A stretch of DNA of 64,000 bases from Hydrocarboniphaga sp. Its GTDB lineage: Bacteria; Pseudomonadota; Gammaproteobacteria; Nevskiales; Nevskiaceae. Under the pieces are notes generated by a model. The model saw only the letters and a program-made list of their open reading frames with translations, did not search any database and was not told where the DNA came from. Positions within the stretch are counted from its first letter, which is position 1; the number at the start of each line of letters is the position of its first letter. The translations under genes were made by a program, and so were the position numbers. Location: NCBI RefSeq assembly GCF_028291725.1, contig NZ_JAQGNT010000026.1, positions 141,236 through 205,235 of the forward strand. The letters are read 5' to 3'. Shown here piece after piece: positions 1 through 7,989 of this stretch.

Positions 1-1
1 T

Positions 2-517
2 ACCGACCGGCCGCAGGCACTTTCGACCAAGCCGACGCCGGTGATCATGGGCGAGCCTTCGCCACTGTCCAGCGCACCGGTGGCGGTGGCGACGGTCAGC
101 CCCACCGCCACCACACCGTTCATCGCCACGCCCAGCGGCAGCGGCGGTCAGCCCGGCTGGCGCTGGCCGGTGGACGGCACCGTGGTGCGCGGCTTCAATA
201 TCGACAACGGCGCTCGCGGCCTGGATTTCACCGGTAACCTGGGCCAACCGGTGGTGGCCGCCAGTGGTGGAAAGGTGGTCTACAGCGGCAGCGCGCTGAA
301 AGGTTACGGCGAGCTGGTGATCATCAAGCACGACGACCTGCGCCTGTCGGCCTACGGCTACAACCAGCGCCGCCTGGTCAAGGAAGGCGACGTGGTCAGC
401 GCCGGCCAGCAGATCGCCGAGCTTGGCATCGGGCCGGAGAACAAGCCGCTGCTGCATTTCGAGATCCGCGAGCGCGGCAAACCGGTCAACCCGGTGCCCT
501 ACCTGCCGGCACGTTAG
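2..517 (+). CDS. nlpD: Murein hydrolase activator NlpD (C-terminal part, cut by window edge)
   Basis: The reading frame is already open at base 2, so the gene begins upstream of the window; about 171 residues are visible. A Pro/Ala/Thr/Ser-rich linker is followed by a LytM/M23 domain starting near WRWPVDG and ending in the typical NlpD tail HFEIRERGKPVNP...YLPAR. The zinc-site positions are degenerate: the HxGxD motif reads ARGLD and the first His of HxH is Leu (LLHFEIR). That is the usual state of NlpD/EnvC-type activators, which stimulate periplasmic amidases rather than cut peptidoglycan themselves. The LysM and lipobox parts lie outside the window, so lipoprotein status cannot be checked. 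Confidence 0.9.
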   Translation, partial: TDRPQALSTKPTPVIMGEPSPLSSAPVAVATVSPTATTPFIATPSGSGGQPGWRWPVDGTVVRGFNIDNGARGLDFTGNLGQPVVAASGGKVVYSGSALKGYGELVIIKHDDLRLSAYGYNQRRLVKEGDVVSAGQQIAELGIGPENKPLLHFEIRERGKPVNPVPYLPAR

Positions 518-532
518 GACCGCGATTCGCCA

Positions 533-615
533 GCGTAGGTTGGGGTGAGCGCAGCGAACCCCAACGTGTGCCCGCGCCGATGTTGGGGTTCGCTGTGCTC
601 ACCCCAACCTACACG
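533..615. repeat. Palindromic intergenic repeat, family A (copy 1)
   Basis: Near-perfect inverted repeat with arms GTAGGTTGGGGTGAGCGCAG and its complement ending CCCCAACCTACAC, spacer about 20 bases. The same element recurs at 45944, 50244 and 57090. It sits directly downstream of nlpD and may form a hairpin at the transcript end. Confidence 0.85.
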
Positions 616-737
616 CTACGCCCGCGAGCGGGGTAGGGCCTCGTTGGTGCGGCGTTTCAGCCGTGAAAAAGTCGGTGCACGGCAGACACAAGCTGCATTC
701 ATTCGGCCTTGGGACGTGATCAGGAGGGCATAGGCTC

Positions 738-990
738 ACTGGAATCGGTTTATGCGTCGCTTCCGTGCCACAGTTGTTTGCGTCAGCTCCGTCCTGGGTA
801 GCTTCAGATCCCACTGGGGTCGCGTCAGTTGAGGCGTTGATAGGTTCAGCAAGGTTCCTGGCCGCTTGAAATCTACCTTGGATCGGTTCAGACCATCATG
901 AAGTAGCGTCGAGTCCATGCCGGGGTCGCTTCAGGCGACGGCGGGGCTGCGTCAGTCGCGGCCGGTGTTGTTGAAGCGCTATCCGCCATC
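738..990. repeat. Degenerate 21-bp periodic array
   Basis: A GCKTCAG-like heptamer recurs at 759, 780, 801, 822, 843, 864, 885, 906, 928, 949 and (as GTTGAAG) 970. The step is 21 bases, with one 22-base step between 906 and 928. The 14 bases between motifs vary. Read as protein in the frame of 759 it gives heptads such as ASVPQLF, ASAPSWV, ASDPTGV, but there is a stop at 867 and the 22-base step shifts the frame. It is therefore either a decayed heptapeptide-repeat gene or a DNA/RNA-level repeat. Function unknown. Confidence 0.7.
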
Positions 991-1049
991 GCCTGATGCG
1001 GTGACGGATATCAACTCGTCTCCGCTTCACAACACGTCACCAACTGTGA

Positions 1050-1112
1050 CGAAGGTCTGCGACGAAAGCAGACACCTTCGGGCATCGTCATGGCGCACCC
1101 GTTGGGGGTGCG
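1050..1112 (+). promoter_or_regulatory. Two small hairpins upstream of the 1137 gene
   Basis: GTCTGC and GCAGAC flank GACGAAA near 1055-1075, and GCACCC with GGGTGC flank a short loop near 1093-1110. Both lie between the 21-bp array and the ATG at 1137 and could belong to its leader. No known riboswitch was recognised. Confidence 0.3.
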
Positions 1113-1136
1113 ACCACAGACAGCCGGGGGCTTGTT

Positions 1137-1847
1137 ATGAACAATCGCGATCAGCGTCGGTACCAGCGTCTCACCCGAGTACAAACCTTCGGCCGGGAAC
1201 GCGCCGCGGATTTTCCACCCGGCTCCAAAGCCGCCGAATTGCTGGCTCAGGCCGATCAGCACCTGGTCGAGTTGGAAGCCGCCAAGGCCGGCCAGGTTCC
1301 CGATCTCATCGACAAGCGCCCCCTGTTCAAAGCGCTCGCCGAGCACAGCAAAACCATCGCCCGCACCGCCCGCGCCATCGCGCTGAGCGACCCCGGCTTC
1401 GCCACACCGTATCGCATGCCCGACAAACCCGGCGAACCGCCGCTGCTGACTCATACCGACGCCCTGCTGAAACGGCTCGAAGACCAGCCCGACGACAGCG
1501 CCGACGAAACAAGCGCCAAGGCCGCGCTGCGTGCCCGCTTCTATCCTTACGAAATCGCCGCCGACTTCGTGCAAACCCTGCGCAAATACCGAGAAGACCT
1601 GCGCGCCGCCAACCAAACCAACCAGGGCGAAACCCAGGACGGCGTCGAAAACACCCAACTCATCGAACAAATCCTCGACACCGCCGGCAACGCCGTGCTG
1701 GAACTCAACGCCATCGTCAACAACAAGTTCGCAGCCGAGCCGGAGAAGCTACGAGCCTGGCGCACGGCGAGCCGGGTGGAGAGTGCGCCGCGGCGAGCGA
1801 AGAAGGCGGTGGGTGATGCTGGAGAACTGCCGGCGACGGCGCCGTAA
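1137..1847 (+). CDS. Uncharacterised helical protein, 236 aa
   Basis: No enzyme motif is visible. The protein is soluble and predominantly alpha-helical by composition. The N-terminus (RVQTFGRERAADF), the central TARAIAL...PGFATPYRMP stretch and the mid-region AADFVQTLRKY resemble an unannotated family I remember from soil bacteria in which a conserved 'RV..FG' start, a 'TARA' helix and a 'PxxF' motif recur; this is from memory and needs a search. The last 30 residues are basic and low complexity. It lies between a 21-bp repeat array and the RHS gene on the edge of an accessory island. The start ATG follows GGGGGCTTGTT, a weak ribosome site. Confidence 0.6.
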   Translation: MNNRDQRRYQRLTRVQTFGRERAADFPPGSKAAELLAQADQHLVELEAAKAGQVPDLIDKRPLFKALAEHSKTIARTARAIALSDPGFATPYRMPDKPGEPPLLTHTDALLKRLEDQPDDSADETSAKAALRARFYPYEIAADFVQTLRKYREDLRAANQTNQGETQDGVENTQLIEQILDTAGNAVLELNAIVNNKFAAEPEKLRAWRTASRVESAPRRAKKAVGDAGELPATAP

Positions 1848-2037
1848 GCAATAATTTGAAAGAGTCGTCTTTGGTTTTGTGCTTTGCCTCGTATCGTTGA
1901 CGAGCCTGTCCAGCAGCTTCATTTCGAGCGTACATCCCTAGGAGATACATAGCGATACGATTTGTAATGTGCTGTTCGCTTACCCTGTTTCAGGAACGGC
2001 GCGAGGGGCGCCGCTGGGACTATTGGGGAAAAAAATA

Positions 2038-5000
2038 ATGAAATCCACGTTCGTGGGTTGGTTCAACGTGGCTTTGGCCGCCTTAAGCGCGAGTACGGCT
2101 TTCGCTCTCGCGATATCGGCCACAATGGCGATCACTTTTACAGCCCCTGCTGCAGAGGCAAGAGATAGCGGTCCCCCTCCGCCGGGCTACTGCGATGATT
2201 TCTATTCCAACGGCAACTACGACTTCAGCGTTTGCACGCCTGGGGGAGGGGGTGTGGTTTCTGGAGGAGGTGAAGGAGGGGGTGGCGGCGGCGGCGGTGG
2301 CGGCCATAGTAATAAGGGAATCGCTCCGACGCCCCCGGATGCGGATACGGTTGCAAAGGATCCCGGCTGTAACGCCGCTTCCGGCGCTGCGGATACGACG
2401 CCCATTGCCGGAGACCCCGTTGACATCCTTACGAGAACGGAGGTCCTGCCTCAGCACGACTTGGCGAGCAATGGAGAAACACCGCTACAACTCAATCGCG
2501 TTTACAACGGACTCAATACAAATATCGGTGCATTCGGTCCGAATTGGATCAGCGAGATCGATCAGAAGCTAATTCTGACTCAGGGCTGCCCCGCTTGTAC
2601 GCCGCATGACGGCTACAACAACATCAAGTGGGTTCGGTCAGATGGCGCGATGTTTACCTACAAGTGGAACAGTTCGGTCAATCGCTGGGTCGATGTGAAG
2701 CCCCAAACCATTGACTATTTGGTCGACACCTCCGATGGCTGGATTCTCCATGACGACGCTAACGGCGAACGACATTTCTTGGCCGATGGAAGGATCCAAT
2801 CGATCAAGAGGTACGGAGTAGGCTGGACTTTTCTGCGGGACTCAAGCGGCACCATTTACGAAATCGATCATTCATCGGGACGCTCGTTCTTGGTTTCCTG
2901 GACCAACGGACGAATCACCGCGATCACCGATCCCGCAAGCAAGATCGTCACGTATGGTTACTCCGCCCCGCAAGGAACGACGGTGCTGACCAGCGTTAGA
3001 TATCCGAATGGCGACTACACCACTTACTACTACGAAAATGCATCGCTGCCCACCGCCCTGACGGGCTACGCGCTAAACGGAACCCGCTACAGCACGATCA
3101 CCTACTCCGGCTCGTTGGTATCGCAGACCACGCTGGCAGGTAATGTCGAAACAACCGGTTTTGCGTCGGGTACCAATACGACCACGGTGACCAATGCTTT
3201 GGGTTCAACCTCGGTTTACACGTACACCACTGCCAGCAATTCCTCTCGAACGCTGTTGTCCGTGACCGCCGGGCACGTCACGAACTGTCCGAACGGAGTG
3301 CAATCAATAACCTACGATTCCAACGGATTCATCAAAACGACAACCGACTGGAACAATGCGATAACGAACTACAGCTACGACGGTTACGGGCACAAGCTGT
3401 CTGAATATATCGACGCCAACAACCGGAAATACACGTATTCCTGGGATACAGCCAATAATCGGCTCACCCAAGAATTACTGTGGAAAGGCACGACAGTCCT
3501 GCGTGAAACCGACTATACGTATTACCCTCAGAGTTCCGCAGCGGCTGGACGGCCATACACCGTAACGACCATCAATGAAGACCCTTATCACGGGGTCTAT
3601 AGTCAAACACGTATTCTGACTTACTCATACACCTTTAACAGTAATGCCACGTTGGCTTCGATGACCATTGACGGCCCTAGAACCGGACAAACCGAAACCT
3701 ACACTTATTCAACTTCGGGCGATTTGGCTTCATTTACCAATGCCTTGTCCCAAACGACAACCTATTCGGCCTACAACGGGCGAGGACAAGTCGGCCAGAT
3801 TGTCGACCCGAATGGCCACATTACCAATTTTGACTACGATGAGCGGGGCAGGCTCATTGGCAGATCGCGCGTCATCGATGGCGTTGCCCGGACGACTGGA
3901 TATTCGTACGAAAAGCACGGACTCATCAATTCAATTCTATATCCTGATGGAAGCCGGATATGGATGACTTACGACGATGCGGGCCGAATGAGAACACGTT
4001 ATTTCGGTAGCGCCCCGACTGATCTGGAGAACTGGGATTACAACGCTTTGAGTCAGCCGACCTTGCACTATATCGCGACGTCGTCGGGCACAGTGTTCCG
4101 GGAGGGTTGGTATTATGACGAAGCGGGGCGGGTGCATAGTCATTACGGGGACCATGGGCAGGTCCTTGTCTACGCATATTTTGATGCGGGAAATCCGAAC
4201 ATTAAATCCATCACGGATGCCAAAAACCACACGTACACCTATCACTACGATGCCTATAATGAATTGGATCAAATAACGGATCCCAATTTAAAGACAGTTT
4301 ATCGGACGTACGACCCGCACGGGCTGATTGCGAGCGTGACCGACCCACGAGGAAGTACAGCAGCGACGACTAGTTATGGCTATGACGGCTTTGGTCAGCA
4401 AGTGTCGATCAGCAGCCCCGACTCCGGGAACTCGGAGTACATTCACGATATGTCTGGCAACGTTATCAGCATGCTTCGCGCCGATAACATTTCTACCAAT
4501 TATGGCTATGATTTGCTGGATCGTTTGACAGATGTGACGATCGGGGAGGCCAAAAAAGCGCTTACCTACGACAATTGCGATGATGGCGTAGGCCATCTCT
4601 GCAAAATTATCGAGAACCCCTGCCCATCGGGTAACGCGCTGACTTGTTCGCTGAGCGGAAATGTCACAACGACGTTCGATTACGGGGATAACGATCTGCC
4701 GGTGAAGCAGGCCCTGTCCGGTATCGGCAGCACCTACACGACGAAGTGGGCTTACGATTCGATGGACCGCGTCGCCGAAATCACCTACCCCGGTGGAAAT
4801 GTCGTCGATTACTCATACGATTCCAAGCAGCACATCTCGGGTATTACGGCCAGTCTCGGCTTGCTGAGTGGTACTCACACCGTCGCTTCCAATATTCAGT
4901 ATCTGCCGTTCGGTCCAATGACGCAGCTCCCGTTCGGTAGTGGCTCGACACATGGGTTTGCGGTTGATACCGACTACCGGGTTTCGGGGATGTCCACGAC

Positions 5001-6288
5001 GAGTGTGCAGAGCCTGACCTACGGATTCGACGTAGCGAATAATCTCCAGACCAGCACGAACTATATTAATTCCAGCTATTCGCAGACCTTCGGCTATGAC
5101 GCTTTAAATCAGCTAACTTCGGTCACGGCATCGTTTGGCAATCAAAGCTGGCTGTTCGACGCCAACGGAAATTCCAGTACCCATACCTATGCAGGGGCGA
5201 CTGATACGGATGTTGTTGCCGTCACGGATAACAAACTGACTTCTATTACCGGAACGCGGCCGAGCAGCTTCATCTATAACGATGTAGGCGATTTGTACAC
5301 CCGCTCTGGCTACCCATTTGGTCTGACTTTGGCTTACGACGCTTTCTATCAAGTCGCTTCCAGTACCGTTGCCAGCAACACCGTTACTTACGCCTACAAC
5401 GGCTTGGGGATGCGTGTCATGAAGTCCGGTGGTGGAGGTGGCACTTTTCGGTATAGCTATTCGCCCGACGGCGCGCTGCTTGCCGAGACCAATAAAAACG
5501 GACTTTCGATGGTCCGGAATTACGTATGGGCTAACGGCCAGATTGTTGCCTTCATCGACTCGAACAAGCTTTATTACGTGAGCAACGATGCTTCCGGCCG
5601 ACCAGAGGTCGTGACCGACGATAACAACGGCGTTGTGTGGCGTGCACGCAATGAGGCCTACGATCGAACGGTGGTATCCAATACGATCGGCGATCTCAAT
5701 GTCGGTTTCCCGGGACAGTATTACGATACTGAATCAGGTCTTTGGTACAACTGGCATCGATACTACGATTCAAACACCGGTCGGTATGTTCAGGCAGATC
5801 CACTGGGGTTGCTTGGTGGTAGGAATGTTTATGCCTATGCAAGTGGCAACCCTATTTCGAGAACGGATGCGAGCGGGCTGAAGGACTACACTGCGTGCGA
5901 GACGCAGCAATACTTCGGGCGCGTGAGAGACGATATGTCTGGGTCGCTCCTTAGTCGAGCTATCAATGGGGTGGCCAACCATGCGATTCCGGGAAACCTA
6001 GACTTCAAGGTGCTACAAGCTGGCGACACATTTGTCGCCGGAGGCCAGACGATGAATGCTGGACAATTTGGGAACTACCTCGCTGGCTACGCAGGAGCTT
6101 ATTTCGGTACTGGCGGCTATGCTGGGGTAAGGGCGGGCGGTATAGGATTTGAGCTTTTTGACAATAGCCGCCCAGCTACGGTGCCAAGTGATGCGGTCAG
6201 CAAGCCATTCATTGATGCAGGATACGACAGAGGATCGGCCGAAATAAACGGTGGCGGTCCCACAGCAACATGCGGATGTGGGCAATGA
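2038..6288 (+). CDS. Secreted RHS/YD-repeat protein with variable C-terminal domain
   Basis: Protein of 1416 residues from the ATG at 2038, preceded by GGGG; an in-frame GTG at 1969 would add 23 residues upstream of the signal peptide. Order: signal peptide 1-42 ending AEA; Gly-rich linker about 66-92; DUF6531-like start around GDPVDILTRTE; many YD repeats (YDxxG...) about 330-1190; RHS core end RYVQADPLGLLGG near 1249. A variable tip of about 135 residues follows DASGL and ends CGCGQ. RHS proteins of this build form a shell that carries a toxic tip; there is no PAAR, VgrG or type VI domain here, and the signal peptide suggests Sec export. Toxin activity of this tip is inferred only from the architecture. 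Codon use is more A+T-rich than the flanking housekeeping genes. Confidence 0.88.
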   Translation: MKSTFVGWFNVALAALSASTAFALAISATMAITFTAPAAEARDSGPPPPGYCDDFYSNGNYDFSVCTPGGGGVVSGGGEGGGGGGGGGGHSNKGIAPTPPDADTVAKDPGCNAASGAADTTPIAGDPVDILTRTEVLPQHDLASNGETPLQLNRVYNGLNTNIGAFGPNWISEIDQKLILTQGCPACTPHDGYNNIKWVRSDGAMFTYKWNSSVNRWVDVKPQTIDYLVDTSDGWILHDDANGERHFLADGRIQSIKRYGVGWTFLRDSSGTIYEIDHSSGRSFLVSWTNGRITAITDPASKIVTYGYSAPQGTTVLTSVRYPNGDYTTYYYENASLPTALTGYALNGTRYSTITYSGSLVSQTTLAGNVETTGFASGTNTTTVTNALGSTSVYTYTTASNSSRTLLSVTAGHVTNCPNGVQSITYDSNGFIKTTTDWNNAITNYSYDGYGHKLSEYIDANNRKYTYSWDTANNRLTQELLWKGTTVLRETDYTYYPQSSAAAGRPYTVTTINEDPYHGVYSQTRILTYSYTFNSNATLASMTIDGPRTGQTETYTYSTSGDLASFTNALSQTTTYSAYNGRGQVGQIVDPNGHITNFDYDERGRLIGRSRVIDGVARTTGYSYEKHGLINSILYPDGSRIWMTYDDAGRMRTRYFGSAPTDLENWDYNALSQPTLHYIATSSGTVFREGWYYDEAGRVHSHYGDHGQVLVYAYFDAGNPNIKSITDAKNHTYTYHYDAYNELDQITDPNLKTVYRTYDPHGLIASVTDPRGSTAATTSYGYDGFGQQVSISSPDSGNSEYIHDMSGNVISMLRADNISTNYGYDLLDRLTDVTIGEAKKALTYDNCDDGVGHLCKIIENPCPSGNALTCSLSGNVTTTFDYGDNDLPVKQALSGIGSTYTTKWAYDSMDRVAEITYPGGNVVDYSYDSKQHISGITASLGLLSGTHTVASNIQYLPFGPMTQLPFGSGSTHGFAVDTDYRVSGMSTTSVQSLTYGFDVANNLQTSTNYINSSYSQTFGYDALNQLTSVTASFGNQSWLFDANGNSSTHTYAGATDTDVVAVTDNKLTSITGTRPSSFIYNDVGDLYTRSGYPFGLTLAYDAFYQVASSTVASNTVTYAYNGLGMRVMKSGGGGGTFRYSYSPDGALLAETNKNGLSMVRNYVWANGQIVAFIDSNKLYYVSNDASGRPEVVTDDNNGVVWRARNEAYDRTVVSNTIGDLNVGFPGQYYDTESGLWYNWHRYYDSNTGRYVQADPLGLLGGRNVYAYASGNPISRTDASGLKDYTACETQQYFGRVRDDMSGSLLSRAINGVANHAIPGNLDFKVLQAGDTFVAGGQTMNAGQFGNYLAGYAGAYFGTGGYAGVRAGGIGFELFDNSRPATVPSDAVSKPFIDAGYDRGSAEINGGGPTATCGCGQ

Positions 6289-6590
6289 CTTCGTATCTTT
6301 TTGCCGCTTTTGCTTTGCTTCTTCTGTCGTTCGGCTTGTTAACTAAAAGCAATTTAGTCAGGGCAATATGTAGCTTTGCACTCTTTGCACTTCTTTTATG
6401 CTGCGTCACATTTTCTCTGCAGGCTGCTGCACGCCGTACCATTGAGATTGCGATGAGTAGTAGCGGCAACTCACAGAATTTCGCCGACGGTACAGCCGCC
6501 TTGATTCATCACATTACTCCCGAACGATCGTTGATTAGCCTGTACGGCTTGGCTCTTTTCGCAATGGCAGTAATGCCTCGTCGGAAGTAG
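6285..6590 (+). CDS. Small membrane protein, putative immunity protein of the RHS tip
   Basis: Start ATG at 6285 overlaps the RHS stop as ATGA, which suggests translational coupling. The product has 101 residues: hydrophobic segments about 3-20, 27-46 and 84-96, with a polar loop between the second and third. No family was recognised. Its position directly after the variable RHS tip is where cognate immunity genes normally lie in polymorphic toxin loci, so an immunity role is inferred from position only. Confidence 0.6.
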   Translation: MTSYLFAAFALLLLSFGLLTKSNLVRAICSFALFALLLCCVTFSLQAAARRTIEIAMSSSGNSQNFADGTAALIHHITPERSLISLYGLALFAMAVMPRRK

Positions 6591-7053
6591 AGGTTCGAAG
6601 GCAATATGTGCATATGTCGGTGGGAATCCCGTTTCGTTCGTCGATCCAAAGGGTTTGGCTTTCCTTGGAGACTGCAAGGCTCAAGATTTTCTTGATCAAG
6701 CAGGGGGTGACGCTGGCAAGGCGTGGAACCAAACGGCTCAGGCGCGCAATTCGATTTATACCCGACCGGTAGTTCCGGGAACAGACGGAGAGGCATTACG
6801 CAACGCCGAGCATTATCTGTTTGCTCGTAGCGAAACCGAATCGGCGCTTTTGGGAAGATATGCAGTGGGTCCGCTTATGGCGCCCGCGGCTGCTGGGTAT
6901 TACGCATTGAAATCGAGTGCAAACGCGATTGAAAGAGTGACGCCCTTGAATTCCCCGTGGACGAATTCTCCATCCACATGGAATGAACTTAAGGCTGGCG
7001 CTCAAGGTGGTTGGGATGGAATGATAGGAGGCGCTTGTGGCTGCAGCAAGTAG
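6591..7053 (+). pseudogene. Orphan RHS core end plus second variable C-terminal tip
   Basis: The reading frame from about 6592 gives AICAYVGGNPVSFVDPKGL, the hallmark end of an RHS core, then a different tip of about 130 residues ending GGACGCSK. No RHS body precedes it. An in-frame TTG at 6655 would allow a free-standing 132-residue product, but the core remnant shows it is a displaced RHS C-terminal cassette. Such orphan tips serve as a reservoir for recombination into the full-length gene. The tip is unlike the one on the upstream protein except for the short Cys-Gly-Cys tail. Confidence 0.75.
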
Positions 7054-7441
7054 TGTTACGACGAGCTTCTTAACGATGGCCAACCGCGTGTTCGGTGTTT
7101 TGCTTCTTCTCGGTGTAGTCGTAATTGCATGGACAATGGCAAGCCGGTCCTCGCCCGAAGTCTTTGGGTTATTTTGTGTGGCAGGTCTGCTTGGACTTTC
7201 CATTGGCCATATACAGCTTAAGAATTGGGCCGCCTTTATTTCGGCGTTTCTCTCGTGGTTTGCGTTCCTAATGGCAGCTATTTATCTATATGGGGGCTAT
7301 GAGCACAACTTGCTCGCACCATTTACGACGCGCCTATTTCGTTTTACAGCCGTCGCCGGGGTTGCTGTTCTGCTGACGATCAACTACCGGACGCTCCGAG
7401 GGGTCCGGGCCATTGGCGCGCATCGAGTCGGCACTGCTTGA
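7037..7441 (+). CDS. Four-helix membrane protein, putative immunity partner of the orphan tip
   Basis: The GTG at 7037 has a perfect AGGAGG (7026-7031) five bases upstream and overlaps the end of the orphan RHS tip; ATG 7076 is an alternative without a ribosome site. The 134-residue product has about four hydrophobic segments after a short Ala/Ser/Thr-rich start. The arrangement mirrors the first tip and its small membrane protein, so an immunity role is inferred. No family was recognised. Confidence 0.6.
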   Translation: MAAASSVTTSFLTMANRVFGVLLLLGVVVIAWTMASRSSPEVFGLFCVAGLLGLSIGHIQLKNWAAFISAFLSWFAFLMAAIYLYGGYEHNLLAPFTTRLFRFTAVAGVAVLLTINYRTLRGVRAIGAHRVGTA

Positions 7442-7555
7442 GCCTATGCAGGCTTGTCAGTATCGCTATGATGCGCGGAAAAATCCGGTTATCTGCAATC
7501 CGATCCGATTGGACTGTAAGCGTCTGCTTGCCTCATCTACCGATTGGTTGATCTG

Positions 7556-7735
7556 ATGGGATTCTTGGTTGCCTCTATTACCTTTTTCGGATTGTTACTT
7601 GTGCTTATAAAGAGCGGAGCGATATATGTCGCTGGTCATGAGATAAAATATTCAACCCAGCCCATACTGTTTTTTAGCTTCTGCTCCGCTTATTTTATTA
7701 TAGCTTCCGTTCTCCTCGTGCTGGCCTTCGTTTGA
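7556..7735 (+). CDS. Small hypothetical membrane protein
   Basis: 59 residues from the ATG at 7556 with two hydrophobic segments (about 3-22 and 36-57). There is no clear ribosome site. It closes the A+T-rich island just before sppA. It may be a further immunity-like remnant or a chance hydrophobic ORF. Confidence 0.35.
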   Translation: MGFLVASITFFGLLLVLIKSGAIYVAGHEIKYSTQPILFFSFCSAYFIIASVLLVLAFV

Positions 7736-7989
7736 AAGTGAACTTCCCTCACTGGTCTGGACGGTTTCAAGCCCGAAGCGCAACGGAGCCGACCCGGCTC
7801 AGATGCTGTCGATCAAATCGGCCTCGTCCCAGTCCGGTGGTCTGCCCGGCGGTCCCCCGTAGCCGATCCTGGCCCGCTGCGAGCATCCTGTTCGCGGCCG
7901 CAGCGGATTGAACAGCCGGTTGAACCGCGCATGCCATACTCCGGTCCTAGGCCCGGCCTCCCGGCCCTGAACCCAAAGACAACGGACGC

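Noticed and set aside
738..990. CRISPR array
   Set aside because: The repeated unit is a loose heptamer with 14-base gaps, far shorter than any CRISPR repeat-spacer unit, and no cas gene is present.
1969..2037. GTG start of the RHS gene at 1969
   Set aside because: It would put 23 extra residues before a clean signal peptide; the ATG at 2038 gives the expected N-terminus.
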